Assembly: GCA_016124255.1 (NCBI GenBank)
Contig: WGOB01000006.1
Location: 31,578 to 95,577 of the forward strand
Length of the DNA: 64,000 bases
Direction of reading: 5' to 3'
Source of the DNA: Alphaproteobacteria bacterium
GTDB taxonomy: Bacteria > Pseudomonadota > Alphaproteobacteria > Caulobacterales > Aquidulcibacteraceae
Positions 25,079-33,932 of the stretch are shown in pieces (the first letter of the stretch is position 1; the number at the start of each line of letters is the position of its first letter). A program made the translations under genes and the position numbers. Under the pieces are notes generated by a model. The model saw only the letters and a program-made list of their open reading frames with translations, was not told where the DNA came from and made no database searches.

Positions 25079-27313
25079 CTATTCCGCCGCGGCGAGCGCG
25101 CCGGCGCGGCGGACGCGGACAGGTATTGCGCTCATGATCGGGATCCCGGAATACGGGTCGAAGTCGCGGTCGTCGAACGAGAGCCGTCCGGTATTGCCGC
25201 CGTCCGTATGCGGATCGATCGTCTCGTCGGGATTGGCGCCCCAGGCGTGGGTGATGGAGACGCAACCGCGCCGCACATCCGGCGCCGCTTCCGCGACGCA
25301 CTGGATCGTTGAGCGTGCGGATTCGACGTCGACGACATCGCCCTCGGCGATGCCGAGCGCGGCCATGTCCTCGGGGTTCATGTAGGCTGGATTGGTCGGC
25401 TGACGGCGGCGCAGCGCGGGCGCTTCATGCCAGTTCGAATTGTGTGCATCGTGCAGGCGCCGGCTGATCACGCGCAGCGGGTAATCGCCCGCGGCGGGCG
25501 GGGGCGCGGCGGCAATCTGGCGGAGTTCCTCCATCATCACGCCGGCGCCGATCTGCAGTTTTCCAGTCCAGCCGGGCGGCTTGGGCGCAACCGGCACGCC
25601 TTGGCGCTCGAACACGTGGCCGTTCGGATGCTTCAGCACTTCGTCGTACGGCACGGGCGAGCCGTTGAGCACGACACGCCAGATGTCGGTTTCACTCGGC
25701 TTGGCGTCCATATCGATGTCTGTCGAAAGCTCCGCCGCGCGCTTTGGATCGAACGTCGCGAAGCTCTTGACGCGCAGCTTGAGGCCAAGGCGCTGCGCCA
25801 TCGCGTAGAACGTCTCCCACTCCTCCACCACGTCCGACCCCGGCGGCGGGGCGGCGAGCGGGGGCGTCGCCTGTGCGTATGGGATCGGATAACCCCAGCC
25901 GGCGCCGATCGTGCCGATGAATTCGCTGAGCGCGGTGTTTCCTTCCAGCTCCAGCGGCAGCTTCACCGCAATGTTGTAGTGCGCAAGACGGCCGGTCGCG
26001 GAGTGCCGCGGATCGAAGCAGACGAGCAAATCGAGCGCCTTCATCGCCTCATGGGTCTTGAGCTGATCGGGCCAGGCCAACATCGGATTGCCGCCGAGGC
26101 AGATGAGCGCCTTGATCTGCCCCTCGCCGGGCGTGAGAATTTCATCGGCCAGGCCAGCCGTCGGCAGGCCGGAGATACATTCGGTCAGGCCGCGCACGCG
26201 CAGCTTTTCGCCGAAGCCCCAGGCCGGCACGGGACCGGGCGAAGCCGCGATCGCCGGCGTCGGCTCGATCAGGACGCCGGGATTGCGGCGGATATCGCCT
26301 TCCTTGCGCCACCAGCCGCGAAGCGTCGTCAGGGAGCGGACGAAATATTCGACGAGATTGCCGCGTCCGCTCATGTTCGGGCCGGTGCCGGCGGATATCG
26401 CGCCGCGTTCCGCGCGGCCGAGCATGCGCGCGGCGGCGACGAGGTCTTCCGCCATCACATCGGCGCGTGCGGCGACCGCCTCCGGCGTGAACGGCGCCAC
26501 CGCCGCGCGCAGCGCGTCGAAGCCATCGGCGTTTTCCGCGATGAAAGCGCGATCGATCAGGCCCTCCTCGATCCAGAGGCGCGCGAACCCTGCAAGCAAC
26601 GCGGGGTCTTCACCCGGGCGCGCCTGGAGGTGGATGTCGGCGTGCTTAGCGCAATCGGTCTCACGCGGATCGATGACGACGAGCTTCATGCCGCGCTTCT
26701 TGGCTTCATGCAGGCGCCGCGCGGGATTGAAGCCCAGGCCGCCGTTCATCGACACGATCGGATTGGTGCCGACGAGCAGCAGCGCATCCCATTCATCGAC
26801 ATCCGGCACGCCGGCCATCCACGGCCCGTGCAGGCCGGTGGCGATCCCCTTGCCCGGCTGATCGATGGTCACGCTGGTGAACACCATCTTCGAGCCGATC
26901 GCCTGCATGAAGGCGAGCGCGAAGCCCTGGGCGCTGAAATTGTTGAAGCCGAACGTGCCGATATAGAGCGCGACGCTGCGCGGGCCGTATTCATCCACAA
27001 GCGCCTTGATCTTGTCGGCGATCTCCGCCGCGGCAGAGTCGCTGGCGATGGGCGCGTAGCTCCCGTCGCTTTGGCGCTTGAGCGAATGTGTGAGGCGGGA
27101 CGGCAGATACGGCAGCGCCGCGATCTGGCGGCCCTTGATGCAGGAATAGCCGAAGAACGCGGGATTATCCTTGTCGCCATGCACCGCGACGGGCTGGCCG
27201 TCTTCGTAGTCGACGAGAAGCGCGCATTGCGCATGACATACGCGGCACACGATCGGCTTGCGCTCTCGCGTCATCAGCATCCTCCCTGCCGGCGCGTCGC
27301 CCGGCGCATTCAT
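25079..27313 (-). CDS. molybdopterin-dependent oxidoreductase (DMSO reductase/FdhF family)
   Basis: A 744-residue cytosolic Mo/W-bisMGD enzyme. An N-terminal [4Fe-4S] site is visible as C23, C26, C30 and C58 (IVCRVCHAQC...YSCIKGRQ). The central domain follows, and the C-terminal MGD-binding barrel contains NPAYMNPEDMAALGIAEGDVVDVES. No Tat signal is seen. At the usual Mo-ligand position there is no obvious Cys or Ser; the nearby TIDQPGK segment may provide an Asp, but this is uncertain. The start at 27313 forms TGATG with the SDR stop. Its place in a thiolase/SDR operon suggests it hydroxylates or reduces a pathway intermediate; homologues in formate metabolism are an alternative. Confidence 0.88.
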   Translation of the reverse strand: MNAPGDAPAGRMLMTRERKPIVCRVCHAQCALLVDYEDGQPVAVHGDKDNPAFFGYSCIKGRQIAALPYLPSRLTHSLKRQSDGSYAPIASDSAAAEIADKIKALVDEYGPRSVALYIGTFGFNNFSAQGFALAFMQAIGSKMVFTSVTIDQPGKGIATGLHGPWMAGVPDVDEWDALLLVGTNPIVSMNGGLGFNPARRLHEAKKRGMKLVVIDPRETDCAKHADIHLQARPGEDPALLAGFARLWIEEGLIDRAFIAENADGFDALRAAVAPFTPEAVAARADVMAEDLVAAARMLGRAERGAISAGTGPNMSGRGNLVEYFVRSLTTLRGWWRKEGDIRRNPGVLIEPTPAIAASPGPVPAWGFGEKLRVRGLTECISGLPTAGLADEILTPGEGQIKALICLGGNPMLAWPDQLKTHEAMKALDLLVCFDPRHSATGRLAHYNIAVKLPLELEGNTALSEFIGTIGAGWGYPIPYAQATPPLAAPPPGSDVVEEWETFYAMAQRLGLKLRVKSFATFDPKRAAELSTDIDMDAKPSETDIWRVVLNGSPVPYDEVLKHPNGHVFERQGVPVAPKPPGWTGKLQIGAGVMMEELRQIAAAPPPAAGDYPLRVISRRLHDAHNSNWHEAPALRRRQPTNPAYMNPEDMAALGIAEGDVVDVESARSTIQCVAEAAPDVRRGCVSITHAWGANPDETIDPHTDGGNTGRLSFDDRDFDPYSGIPIMSAIPVRVRRAGALAAAE

Positions 27314-28107
27314 CAGCCGCGCGCGGCCATCGCCTTCATCACGGCGCCTTGGATCTCTTCGCGATTGGGATTGCGGCGCAGCGTCAGGCCGCCGTTCACC
27401 TGGAGATTCTGGCCGGTCATGAAACATTCGTCGCTCGCGAGCCATACGGCTGCTGCGGCGATGTCCTGCGACGTCCCAATCCGACCAAGCGGATAGGCGG
27501 ACGTGAAGGCGTCAAACAATCCCGGCGTGGCTTTCGCCTGCGCGGTCATGGGCGTGTCGGTGAGGCCCGGCGAGATCGAATTGGCGCGGATGCCGCGATG
27601 GCCGAACTCGTTGGCCACGCAGCGGATCACATGGTCGATCCCCGCCTTCGTGCCCATGTAGGCGGCGTGATCATTGAGCTGGATGGTCGCCGTCGCGCTT
27701 GAGATCTGGATCAGCGATCCGCCGTCCTCCATCGCACCGAGCATCGCCTGGAGAAAATAGAACGGCCCGATGAATTGCAGGTCGCACATGCGCCGCAGCT
27801 CGTCTTCGGTGGTCTCCTGAAACGGTTTGACGAAGCCCCACCCCGTGGCGTTGACGCCGATATCGACGCGCCCGAGCTTTTCCTTCGCGGCGGCGACCAG
27901 CGCGAACATGTCGTCGCGGACGGTGATATCGCACAGCGCCCAGGCGGCGCCGATCTCATCGGCGATACGCTGCAATTCCTCGCTGTGGCGGCCTGCGACG
28001 CAGACCGTGGCGCCCTCCTCCGCGAAGCGCCGCGCGATCACCTGGCCCATGTTGTCGCGCCCAGCGGCGCCGAGCACGATCGCGCCTTTGCCAGAAAGCG
28101 CGCCCAT
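27313..28107 (-). CDS. SDR-family dehydrogenase
   Basis: A 264-residue SDR. The cofactor motif is the variant GAAGRDNMGQVIARRFAEEG rather than TGxxxGIG, and the catalytic block is SSATATIQLNDHAAYMGTKAG. A C-terminal GQNLQVNGGLTLRRNPN extension follows. The variant glycine motif resembles the divergent/enoyl-reductase-like SDR subgroup, so it may reduce a C=C rather than oxidise a hydroxyl. Both ends form TGATG overlaps with neighbours, making it firmly part of the thiolase operon. Confidence 0.87.
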   Translation of the reverse strand: MGALSGKGAIVLGAAGRDNMGQVIARRFAEEGATVCVAGRHSEELQRIADEIGAAWALCDITVRDDMFALVAAAKEKLGRVDIGVNATGWGFVKPFQETTEDELRRMCDLQFIGPFYFLQAMLGAMEDGGSLIQISSATATIQLNDHAAYMGTKAGIDHVIRCVANEFGHRGIRANSISPGLTDTPMTAQAKATPGLFDAFTSAYPLGRIGTSQDIAAAAVWLASDECFMTGQNLQVNGGLTLRRNPNREEIQGAVMKAMAARG

Positions 28108-29252
28108 CACGCGCGCCCGAGGATGGCGACGGCCGAGAGGCCGGGCGCGCCGTAGACTTGGCTGTAGGCCACGCGTGCGCCCTCCACTTGGCGGGCGCCC
28201 GCGGCGCCGCGTAACTGCACGACGTTTTCATACACCTGGCGCAAGCCCGAGGCCGCGACCGGCTCGCCGCAGGCGATGCAGCCGCCGTCGGTGTTGACCG
28301 GCAGCTTGCCGCCGATGCGCGTTTCTCCGTCGTGGATCATACGCTCCTGATCGCCATCGGCGCAGAAGCCGTTCTCAGCCATGTGCATCACTTCCGCGCC
28401 GCTTTCGGTGTCCTGAAGCTGGGCGACGTCGATGTCATCGGGACCGACGCCAGCCATGGCGAATGCGGCTTCCGCCGCGAGTGCGGTGGCGGAGCCGCCG
28501 CGTTCGATGCGGAGCGAGGGGGCGAACACTTCGAACGAGCCTTCCGGCCGGGTGCGAACGGCCGCACCCATGACGCGCACATCCGCGCGGCCCATCGCGC
28601 GCGCCTTCTTCTCCGACGCGAGCACCAGCGCGACGGCGCCTTCAGAGGGGCTGCAGAACATGTATTTCGTCAGCGGATCGTTCACCGTCTCGGCCTGGAG
28701 GATGGTCTCTGCATCCACGGGCTCGCGCCGCCAGGCGTGGGGCGCCTTGGCGCCATTCGAAAAAGCCTTCTCCGCCACCAACGCCAGCGTCCGCGGGCTG
28801 ATGCCATGAAGCTGCATATAGCGCTGGATCTTCATGCCGAAGAATTGCGTCGTGAGCATGAGGCCGGTCTCGCCATACCAGGCCGGCAGGCCCCATTGCT
28901 CCGGGTTCGGATTGAATGCGCCGCGCGGGTGCTTATCGAAGCCAAGCGCGATCCCGATGTCGAACTCGCCGGACTTGATGGCCCAATAACCGGACAGCAA
29001 GGCGGAGCCGCCCGTGGCGCAGCCGTTGGCGACGTTGATGAATTGGACGCCCGTCAGCCCCAGGCGCGGCAAGAGGGAATCCGCATTGCCTGACGCCGAG
29101 GAACCGCCGAACGCGAACTGAACGTCATCCCAGGCGACGCCCGCGTCCTTCAGGGCTTCCCTTACGGCGACGACGCCCTGGTCGAGCCCGCTCATCGCGT
29201 CATGGCGGCCGAAGGCGTGGATTCCGGCGCCGACAATGTAGACATCGCTCAT
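28107..29252 (-). CDS. thiolase-fold protein (SCP2-thiolase/Ltp2-like)
   Basis: A 381-residue thiolase-superfamily protein of the lipid-transfer-protein/SCP-x group. VANGCATGGSALLSGYWA holds the conserved Cys (C78). GEPVAASGLRQVYENVVQLRG is the family's C-terminal region. The start ATG at 29252 lies 10 bp after the DUF35-like gene. Members paired with a DUF35 partner can act as retro-aldolases that remove propionyl- or acetyl-CoA from steroid side chains (Ltp2-ChsH2 type); ordinary thiolysis is the alternative. Confidence 0.88.
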   Translation of the reverse strand: MSDVYIVGAGIHAFGRHDAMSGLDQGVVAVREALKDAGVAWDDVQFAFGGSSASGNADSLLPRLGLTGVQFINVANGCATGGSALLSGYWAIKSGEFDIGIALGFDKHPRGAFNPNPEQWGLPAWYGETGLMLTTQFFGMKIQRYMQLHGISPRTLALVAEKAFSNGAKAPHAWRREPVDAETILQAETVNDPLTKYMFCSPSEGAVALVLASEKKARAMGRADVRVMGAAVRTRPEGSFEVFAPSLRIERGGSATALAAEAAFAMAGVGPDDIDVAQLQDTESGAEVMHMAENGFCADGDQERMIHDGETRIGGKLPVNTDGGCIACGEPVAASGLRQVYENVVQLRGAAGARQVEGARVAYSQVYGAPGLSAVAILGRA

Positions 29253-29262
29253 GACGCGCTCC

Positions 29263-29661
29263 TCAGGCTGGTTCGAATGCGTAGGTGTAGACGTCTTCGC
29301 CGTCACGCTGTGCGAACGTCTCGCGCGTCAGCTTCATCGCCATGCCGATCTTCAGTGCAGCGAAATTTTCGGTCTTGATCCGCGTCTCCACGATGATCTC
29401 GCCCGGCAGTTCGACATAGCCGACCGCGTAGGGCTTGAACGGCGAGGTGGCCCCGATGAAAGGCGGCTTAGGGGGGAAGCGCTGCACCGTGAACGACCAG
29501 AGCGTGCCTTCGCGCTTGAGCGGATGGGTCTTGAAGCGCGCCGCGAGCGGCCCGCGCGGCAGCGGGAAGACGATCTCCCCGGTCTCAGGATCGCGCCCGC
29601 CGATCAGGCATGGGCCGTCTGGACCATCCGTCAGGAGGTTCTCAGCGATCGCGACGGCCAT
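29263..29661 (-). CDS. OB-fold (DUF35-like) partner protein of the thiolase
   Basis: A 132-residue protein with a C-terminal OB-fold like that of DUF35/acyl-CoA-associated proteins (SFTVQRFPPKPPF, PYAVGYVELPGEIIVETRI, GMAMKLTRE). The N-terminal zinc ribbon usual for DUF35 is degenerate: only one cysteine is present, at GPCLIGGRD. It heads the operon thiolase-SDR-Mo-enzyme and is divergent from the acyl-CoA ligase. In characterised pairs the DUF35 protein is needed for folding or activity of the thiolase-like aldolase. Confidence 0.82.
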   Translation of the reverse strand: MAVAIAENLLTDGPDGPCLIGGRDPETGEIVFPLPRGPLAARFKTHPLKREGTLWSFTVQRFPPKPPFIGATSPFKPYAVGYVELPGEIIVETRIKTENFAALKIGMAMKLTRETFAQRDGEDVYTYAFEPA

Positions 29662-29740
29662 GATCCCTCCCGCTTTCTAACCACGGCCGCTCTGAGCGAT
29701 GAGATACGGCGGCCTTCCGTAAAAAAGACAGCTATGCTTT

Positions 29741-29762
29741 AAACCGTCAAGGTTGTCGGTTT
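29741..29762. promoter_or_regulatory. palindromic operator-like element upstream of the acyl-CoA ligase
   Basis: AAACCG and CGGTTT are perfect 6-bp arms around TCAAGGTTGT; including the inner CAA/TTG pair, 9 of 11 half-site positions are symmetric. It ends 21 bp before the chosen ligase start and 80 bp from the DUF35 gene start, so a bound repressor would block the ligase promoter. Confidence 0.5.
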
Positions 29763-29783
29763 TTGAGGCGGAGAATGCAGGGC

Positions 29784-31361
29784 ATGGCGGGGGACGAGAT
29801 CCGGTCTTTGGCGGACTTGGCGCGGGTGCAGGCGCGCCGCCAGGGCGATGCGGTCGCCTTCGAGTTCGAGGACCGGATCACCACGTTCGCCGCGCTCGAC
29901 CGTCAATCGAACCAGATCGCCAATGCGCTTATCGCCGCCGGCCTCACGCCCGGCGACCGGGTGGCCTATATCGGCAAGAACACCGACCGCTATTTCGAGT
30001 TGCTGTGCGCGGTCGCCAAGGCGCGCGGCGTGCTCGCGCCGGTGAATTGGCGTCTCGCCAAGCCGGAGATCGCCTACATCGTGAATGATTGCCGCGCGAA
30101 ATTTCTCGTCGTCGGCGCGGAATTCCTCGACCTGGCCAACGCGCTCCGGCCCGATCTGGCGAGCGTAACGACCTTCATTAGCGCGGAGGCGCCGCACCCG
30201 GACTTTATCGACTACGCCGCCTTCCGTGGCGCTCAGCCTACGGACGATCCCGGCGGAGAGCCCGGCTGGGAGGAGGTCGCGCTCCAGCTCTACACGTCCG
30301 GCACCACGGGGCATCCGAAAGGCGCGATGCTGCCCTCGCGCGGGTTCCTGGCGCTGCGGCGCACGCAGGAAGAGGCCAACACGCAATGGAACAAATGGAC
30401 GTCCGACGACGTCTCGCTCGTGGCGATGCCGTGTTTCCACATTGGCGGGACTGGCTGGGGCGTCACCGGGCTTTATTACGGCGCCAAGGGCGTGATCATG
30501 CGTGAGTTCGATCCCTCGAAGGTGCTCGACTTCTTTGTGCGCTATGGGATCACCAAGCTCTTCATGGTCCCGGCGGCGATGCAGATCGTGCTCAACCAGC
30601 CGCACGCGCGCGAAGTGGATTATTCACGCCTGAAATATCTGCTCTACGGCGCATCGCCCATTCCGCTTGATCTCCTGCGCGAGGCGATGGCGGTGTTCAA
30701 ATGCGGCTTCGTGCAGATGTATGGGATGACGGAAACCACCGGCACAATCTGTGCGCTGCCGCCGGAGGATCATGATCCCAATGGGGGGGAACGCATGCGT
30801 TCTGCCGGCAAGGCCCTGCCCGGCGTGGAGATCGCGATCCTCGATGAGGCGGGGAAAGCACTCCCGCCGCGCGCGGTCGGCGAGATCGCCACGCGTTCGG
30901 CAGCCAACATGACCGGCTATTGGAATCTCGCCGAGGCGACGGCGGCAACGATCGACGATCAAAACTGGCTCCGCACCGGCGACGCGGGCTACCTCGACGA
31001 AGACGGGTATCTCTACGTTCATGACCGAGTGAAGGACATGATCATTTCCGGCGGCGAGAACATCTATCCCGCGGAAGTGGAGAGCGCGATCTATGGTCAT
31101 CCGGCGGTCGCCGATGTCGCGGTGATCGGCGTGCCGGACGAGAAATGGGGTGAGGCGGTGAAAGCGATGGTCGTGCTCAAGACGGGCGCGACAGCGACGC
31201 CTGCCGACGTTATCGGCTTCGCGCGCGAACGGATCGCGGGCTACAAATGCCCAAAGAGCGTTGACTTCATCGACGCGCTGCCGCGCAATCCGTCCGGCAA
31301 GATCCTGCGCCGGGAGTTGCGCGCGCCGTTCTGGCAGGGCCGCGCGCGGCAGGTGAACTAG
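29784..31361 (+). CDS. acyl-CoA ligase (AMP-forming)
   Basis: A 525-residue ANL-superfamily synthetase. The P-loop is YTSGTTGHPKGAMLP, the A5 motif is YGMTETTG, the A7/A8 block is RTGDAGYLDEDGYLYVHDRVKDMI, and the acyl-lysine is in NPSGKILRRELR near the end. The ATG at 29784 is preferred to 29775 because GGAG then sits at a normal distance. It should activate a pathway carboxylate as CoA thioester for the acyl-CoA dehydrogenase and thiolase-like enzymes. An operator-like palindrome lies immediately upstream. Confidence 0.92.
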   Translation: MAGDEIRSLADLARVQARRQGDAVAFEFEDRITTFAALDRQSNQIANALIAAGLTPGDRVAYIGKNTDRYFELLCAVAKARGVLAPVNWRLAKPEIAYIVNDCRAKFLVVGAEFLDLANALRPDLASVTTFISAEAPHPDFIDYAAFRGAQPTDDPGGEPGWEEVALQLYTSGTTGHPKGAMLPSRGFLALRRTQEEANTQWNKWTSDDVSLVAMPCFHIGGTGWGVTGLYYGAKGVIMREFDPSKVLDFFVRYGITKLFMVPAAMQIVLNQPHAREVDYSRLKYLLYGASPIPLDLLREAMAVFKCGFVQMYGMTETTGTICALPPEDHDPNGGERMRSAGKALPGVEIAILDEAGKALPPRAVGEIATRSAANMTGYWNLAEATAATIDDQNWLRTGDAGYLDEDGYLYVHDRVKDMIISGGENIYPAEVESAIYGHPAVADVAVIGVPDEKWGEAVKAMVVLKTGATATPADVIGFARERIAGYKCPKSVDFIDALPRNPSGKILRRELRAPFWQGRARQVN

Positions 31362-31389
31362 AGTCAAGACAGCGAAAAGGGAGAGCAGC

Positions 31390-31677
31390 ATGATCGGCGT
31401 CGTCGCGCGCATCAAAATCCAGGAGGGCAAAGCCGCCGAAGCCGAGACGGTCTTGAAAGAACTCGTCGCTGCAGTGAAAGCGAACGAGCCGGATGTCCCC
31501 GTCTATGATCTTTTCAAAGCGAAGGACGGCAGCGGCGACTTCATCATGCTTGAGATGTATCCCAACCAGGCCGTTCTGGACGCTCATCAGAAGACGGCGC
31601 ATTTCCAGGCCGTCGGCGCCAAACTCATGCCCCTTCTCGCCGGCGCCCCGAAGCTCGAATTCCTCGACGGGGCATAG
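31390..31677 (+). CDS. ABM-domain protein (second)
   Basis: A 95-residue antibiotic-biosynthesis-monooxygenase-fold protein. IGVVARIKIQEGKAAEAETV and FIMLEMYPNQAVLDAHQKTAHF are the conserved strand and helix blocks, including the HQxxxHF motif often seen in putative quinol monooxygenases. It follows the ligase by 28 bp on the same strand, after an AAAGGGAGAG ribosome site. It probably handles a quinol or phenolic intermediate, or reactive by-products. Confidence 0.85.
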   Translation: MIGVVARIKIQEGKAAEAETVLKELVAAVKANEPDVPVYDLFKAKDGSGDFIMLEMYPNQAVLDAHQKTAHFQAVGAKLMPLLAGAPKLEFLDGA

Positions 31678-31699
31678 ATCGCGCCGGCAGCGATCGTCT

Positions 31700-32983
31700 C
31701 TATCGGCGATAGCTGAGCGTGGCCCCAGCGTAGGTTGCCGACCTCCCGCCGGCGTCTTCGATCGCGGCGCGCGCTTCGAGATACGTGACGGCCGCGGAAA
31801 GCGACCAGCGGCCGCTGGGCCGCCAGGACGCTTCGGCAGCGTATAGGTTCGCAATGGGTCCCGCTGCGCGCCCCGCAGTGTTCGGGAGCGCGATGTAAGG
31901 AACAGCGTATACGGCGTCGGCGCCCTGGAGTTTCCAGAGCGCGCCAGCCGATACCGACGCGCTGAAGGCATCGATCGGCCGCCAGGCGGCGAACGCCTGC
32001 AGATCCCAGCTGTTGGCAGGCGCGAGCGTCGCCGCGGGCGAATAATAGGTGAAGCGCGGGTAGATGGCGCTGAAGGTTTGAAGATCAGGATCGCTCAGAT
32101 CGCGATCGCCGGACACGGCATTGCCGCGCAATCCCACTTGCGTGACGCCGGCTCCGAACTCGAATCGGCGACTCGCCTCGAACGCTGCGCCCCAAGCGGC
32201 GATGGCGCCCTGGTTGAAGCTGCCGAATTGATAGATAGCTTCATGGTTCCAGTCATACGGCCCAACGCCGCCGTAGAGACGTACGCCTATGGAATGGCGC
32301 TCCTCGACGCCGCTGGCCTGCGCCCAGCGGATGTTCTCATCGCGGCGACCAAAATAGTAGACATCCGCAGTGAACGGCGCGCCCTGCGGCGGCCGGCTCA
32401 CGTAAAGCCCCCAGAACGCTTCGCTGTCGTCGCTCTCATCGTCGAAAGCGTCGAACGAAAGCTCGACCGGCTTAACCGCGAACGCGCTCACGCGCCAGCG
32501 ATCGGACTCGGCAAACACCGATAGCCCGTCGAAGGTGCGTGCGGCGTTGGGCGCTTCACGCGATGCGTTGAGCCGGCTTTCGCCCTGCGGGTTCAGTTGG
32601 CGGCCAAGACGCAGCTCGGTGCGCCAAGCGCCGCCCCCCTCCTCAAGACGCAAATACCCCTGCAGCACATCGCCGTAGTTCACATCGACCGGGCGCGGCC
32701 CGGGCGAACGGCCTTCCTCGTCAAAGGCGCCGATCTCCGCGAACAGGCCGACTCCGCTCCGGTGACGGAGATCGGCGCTGAAGGTCAACCGGTACTGAGT
32801 CGACGTGAAATCCTCCGCAGGCGATAAGCCGAACAGCGGTTCGCTATAGGCGTCTACGCGAAGCCTGGCGCCGGCGGCGAAATCTACCGCCCACGGATCC
32901 GCGTGCGCGCTCGCCGGAACAAACAAGGGCAGCGCCGACGCTGCAAGAGCCAGGGGCAAAAGGTGGGCGTGCGCTGTTCTCAC
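31700..32983 (-). CDS. AlgE-like outer membrane beta-barrel (alginate export family)
   Basis: A 427-residue secreted protein with a signal peptide (LLPLALAASALPLFVPASAHA). The rest is alternating aromatic/polar beta-strands ending in a C-terminal YAGATLSYRR strand, an outer membrane barrel layout. The pattern resembles the alginate-export (AlgE-like) family, which also includes substrate-selective porins beside catabolic genes. It is the last gene of a LysR-adjacent operon and overlaps the preceding hydrolase gene by 4 bp. It may admit a small polar substrate or release a product. Confidence 0.75.
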   Translation of the reverse strand: MRTAHAHLLPLALAASALPLFVPASAHADPWAVDFAAGARLRVDAYSEPLFGLSPAEDFTSTQYRLTFSADLRHRSGVGLFAEIGAFDEEGRSPGPRPVDVNYGDVLQGYLRLEEGGGAWRTELRLGRQLNPQGESRLNASREAPNAARTFDGLSVFAESDRWRVSAFAVKPVELSFDAFDDESDDSEAFWGLYVSRPPQGAPFTADVYYFGRRDENIRWAQASGVEERHSIGVRLYGGVGPYDWNHEAIYQFGSFNQGAIAAWGAAFEASRRFEFGAGVTQVGLRGNAVSGDRDLSDPDLQTFSAIYPRFTYYSPAATLAPANSWDLQAFAAWRPIDAFSASVSAGALWKLQGADAVYAVPYIALPNTAGRAAGPIANLYAAEASWRPSGRWSLSAAVTYLEARAAIEDAGGRSATYAGATLSYRR

Positions 32984-33915
32984 TGGCCCGCGTATTCAGC
33001 GAAGAACGTTCGCATCTCCCGGGCAAGAAACTCCGGCGCTTCCTCGGGAAGCAGGTGGCCGGTGTTTTCGATCACGCCGCCCCGGACGTTGTTGGACACC
33101 ATCGCCATCTGCTCGAATGTGGCAGGCACGCCGAACTGGCCGCCCCAAGCCATGATCGGCGGGGCGATGCCGGCGTCGCCGAGCGTGCGCAGTTGCCGCG
33201 CCGTCTCGAACGTAGCGCGATACCAACCGACGCTGCCGGCGACGCCGTTCTCGGCGCGGAGGCTATCGGCATAGATGCGGCGGTCGGCTTCGGTGACCGC
33301 GTCCGGATTGGGCGCATGCATCAGCGGCACGATCCAATCGACGAATTGCTGCTCCCTGCCGTCGATCAGAATCTCTGCAAGGCCGGGCGCGGTGTTGAAC
33401 CCGAAGTGCCAGTATCCGCCGTGGGTCTCTTCGCGATAGACAGTGAACTCATCAAGATTGTACCCGACCAGCGGCTCGTCGAGGTACGTGAGCGTCAGGG
33501 TTCGTTGTGGATAGGTTCCAGCGAAGGCGAGCGCGACGAGCGCGCCCATGTCGTGGCCGACAATATGCGCGCGCTCCTCGCCGTAGTGATCGAGCAAGCC
33601 TGCTATATCGGCGGCGAGGTTGACGGCGTCATAGCCGCTCTCGGGCTTATCGCTGGCGCCGTAGCCGCGCATGTCCGGCACGATCACGAAATAGTCGCCC
33701 TGCAGCAGCGGCGCGAGTTTGCGCCACGTGTGCGAGGTCCCCATCCAGCCATGCATCATCACGACCGCGGGATCATCGGCCGAGCCGTAGGTTCGCACGT
33801 TGTAGGCGACGCCGTTGGTTTCGACGCGCTCGCCGATCGGCTGGGCGGCCGCCATTTGCGTCGCGCCGGCGCCAAGCGCAACGACGAAGATTAGAACAAG
33901 GGCTTGCAGGCGCAT
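32980..33915 (-). CDS. periplasmic alpha/beta hydrolase, epoxide-hydrolase-like
   Basis: A 311-residue alpha/beta hydrolase with an N-terminal signal peptide (MRLQALVLIFVVALGAGATQMAAA). The oxyanion motif is MMHGWMGTSHTW and the nucleophile elbow is VGHDMGALVAL, with Asp in place of Ser. Asp nucleophiles are typical of epoxide hydrolases and haloalkane/haloacetate dehalogenases. The signal peptide implies that the enzyme works in the periplasm before uptake. It shares an operon with a second Asp-type hydrolase and a barrel protein. Confidence 0.85.
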   Translation of the reverse strand: MRLQALVLIFVVALGAGATQMAAAQPIGERVETNGVAYNVRTYGSADDPAVVMMHGWMGTSHTWRKLAPLLQGDYFVIVPDMRGYGASDKPESGYDAVNLAADIAGLLDHYGEERAHIVGHDMGALVALAFAGTYPQRTLTLTYLDEPLVGYNLDEFTVYREETHGGYWHFGFNTAPGLAEILIDGREQQFVDWIVPLMHAPNPDAVTEADRRIYADSLRAENGVAGSVGWYRATFETARQLRTLGDAGIAPPIMAWGGQFGVPATFEQMAMVSNNVRGGVIENTGHLLPEEAPEFLAREMRTFFAEYAGQ

Positions 33916-33932
33916 ATTTACTTCCTCGACGA

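Noticed and set aside
25427..27496. 689-codon plus-strand frame opposite the Mo enzyme
   Set aside because: No recognisable domain, and the opposite strand encodes a complete FeS/Mo enzyme.
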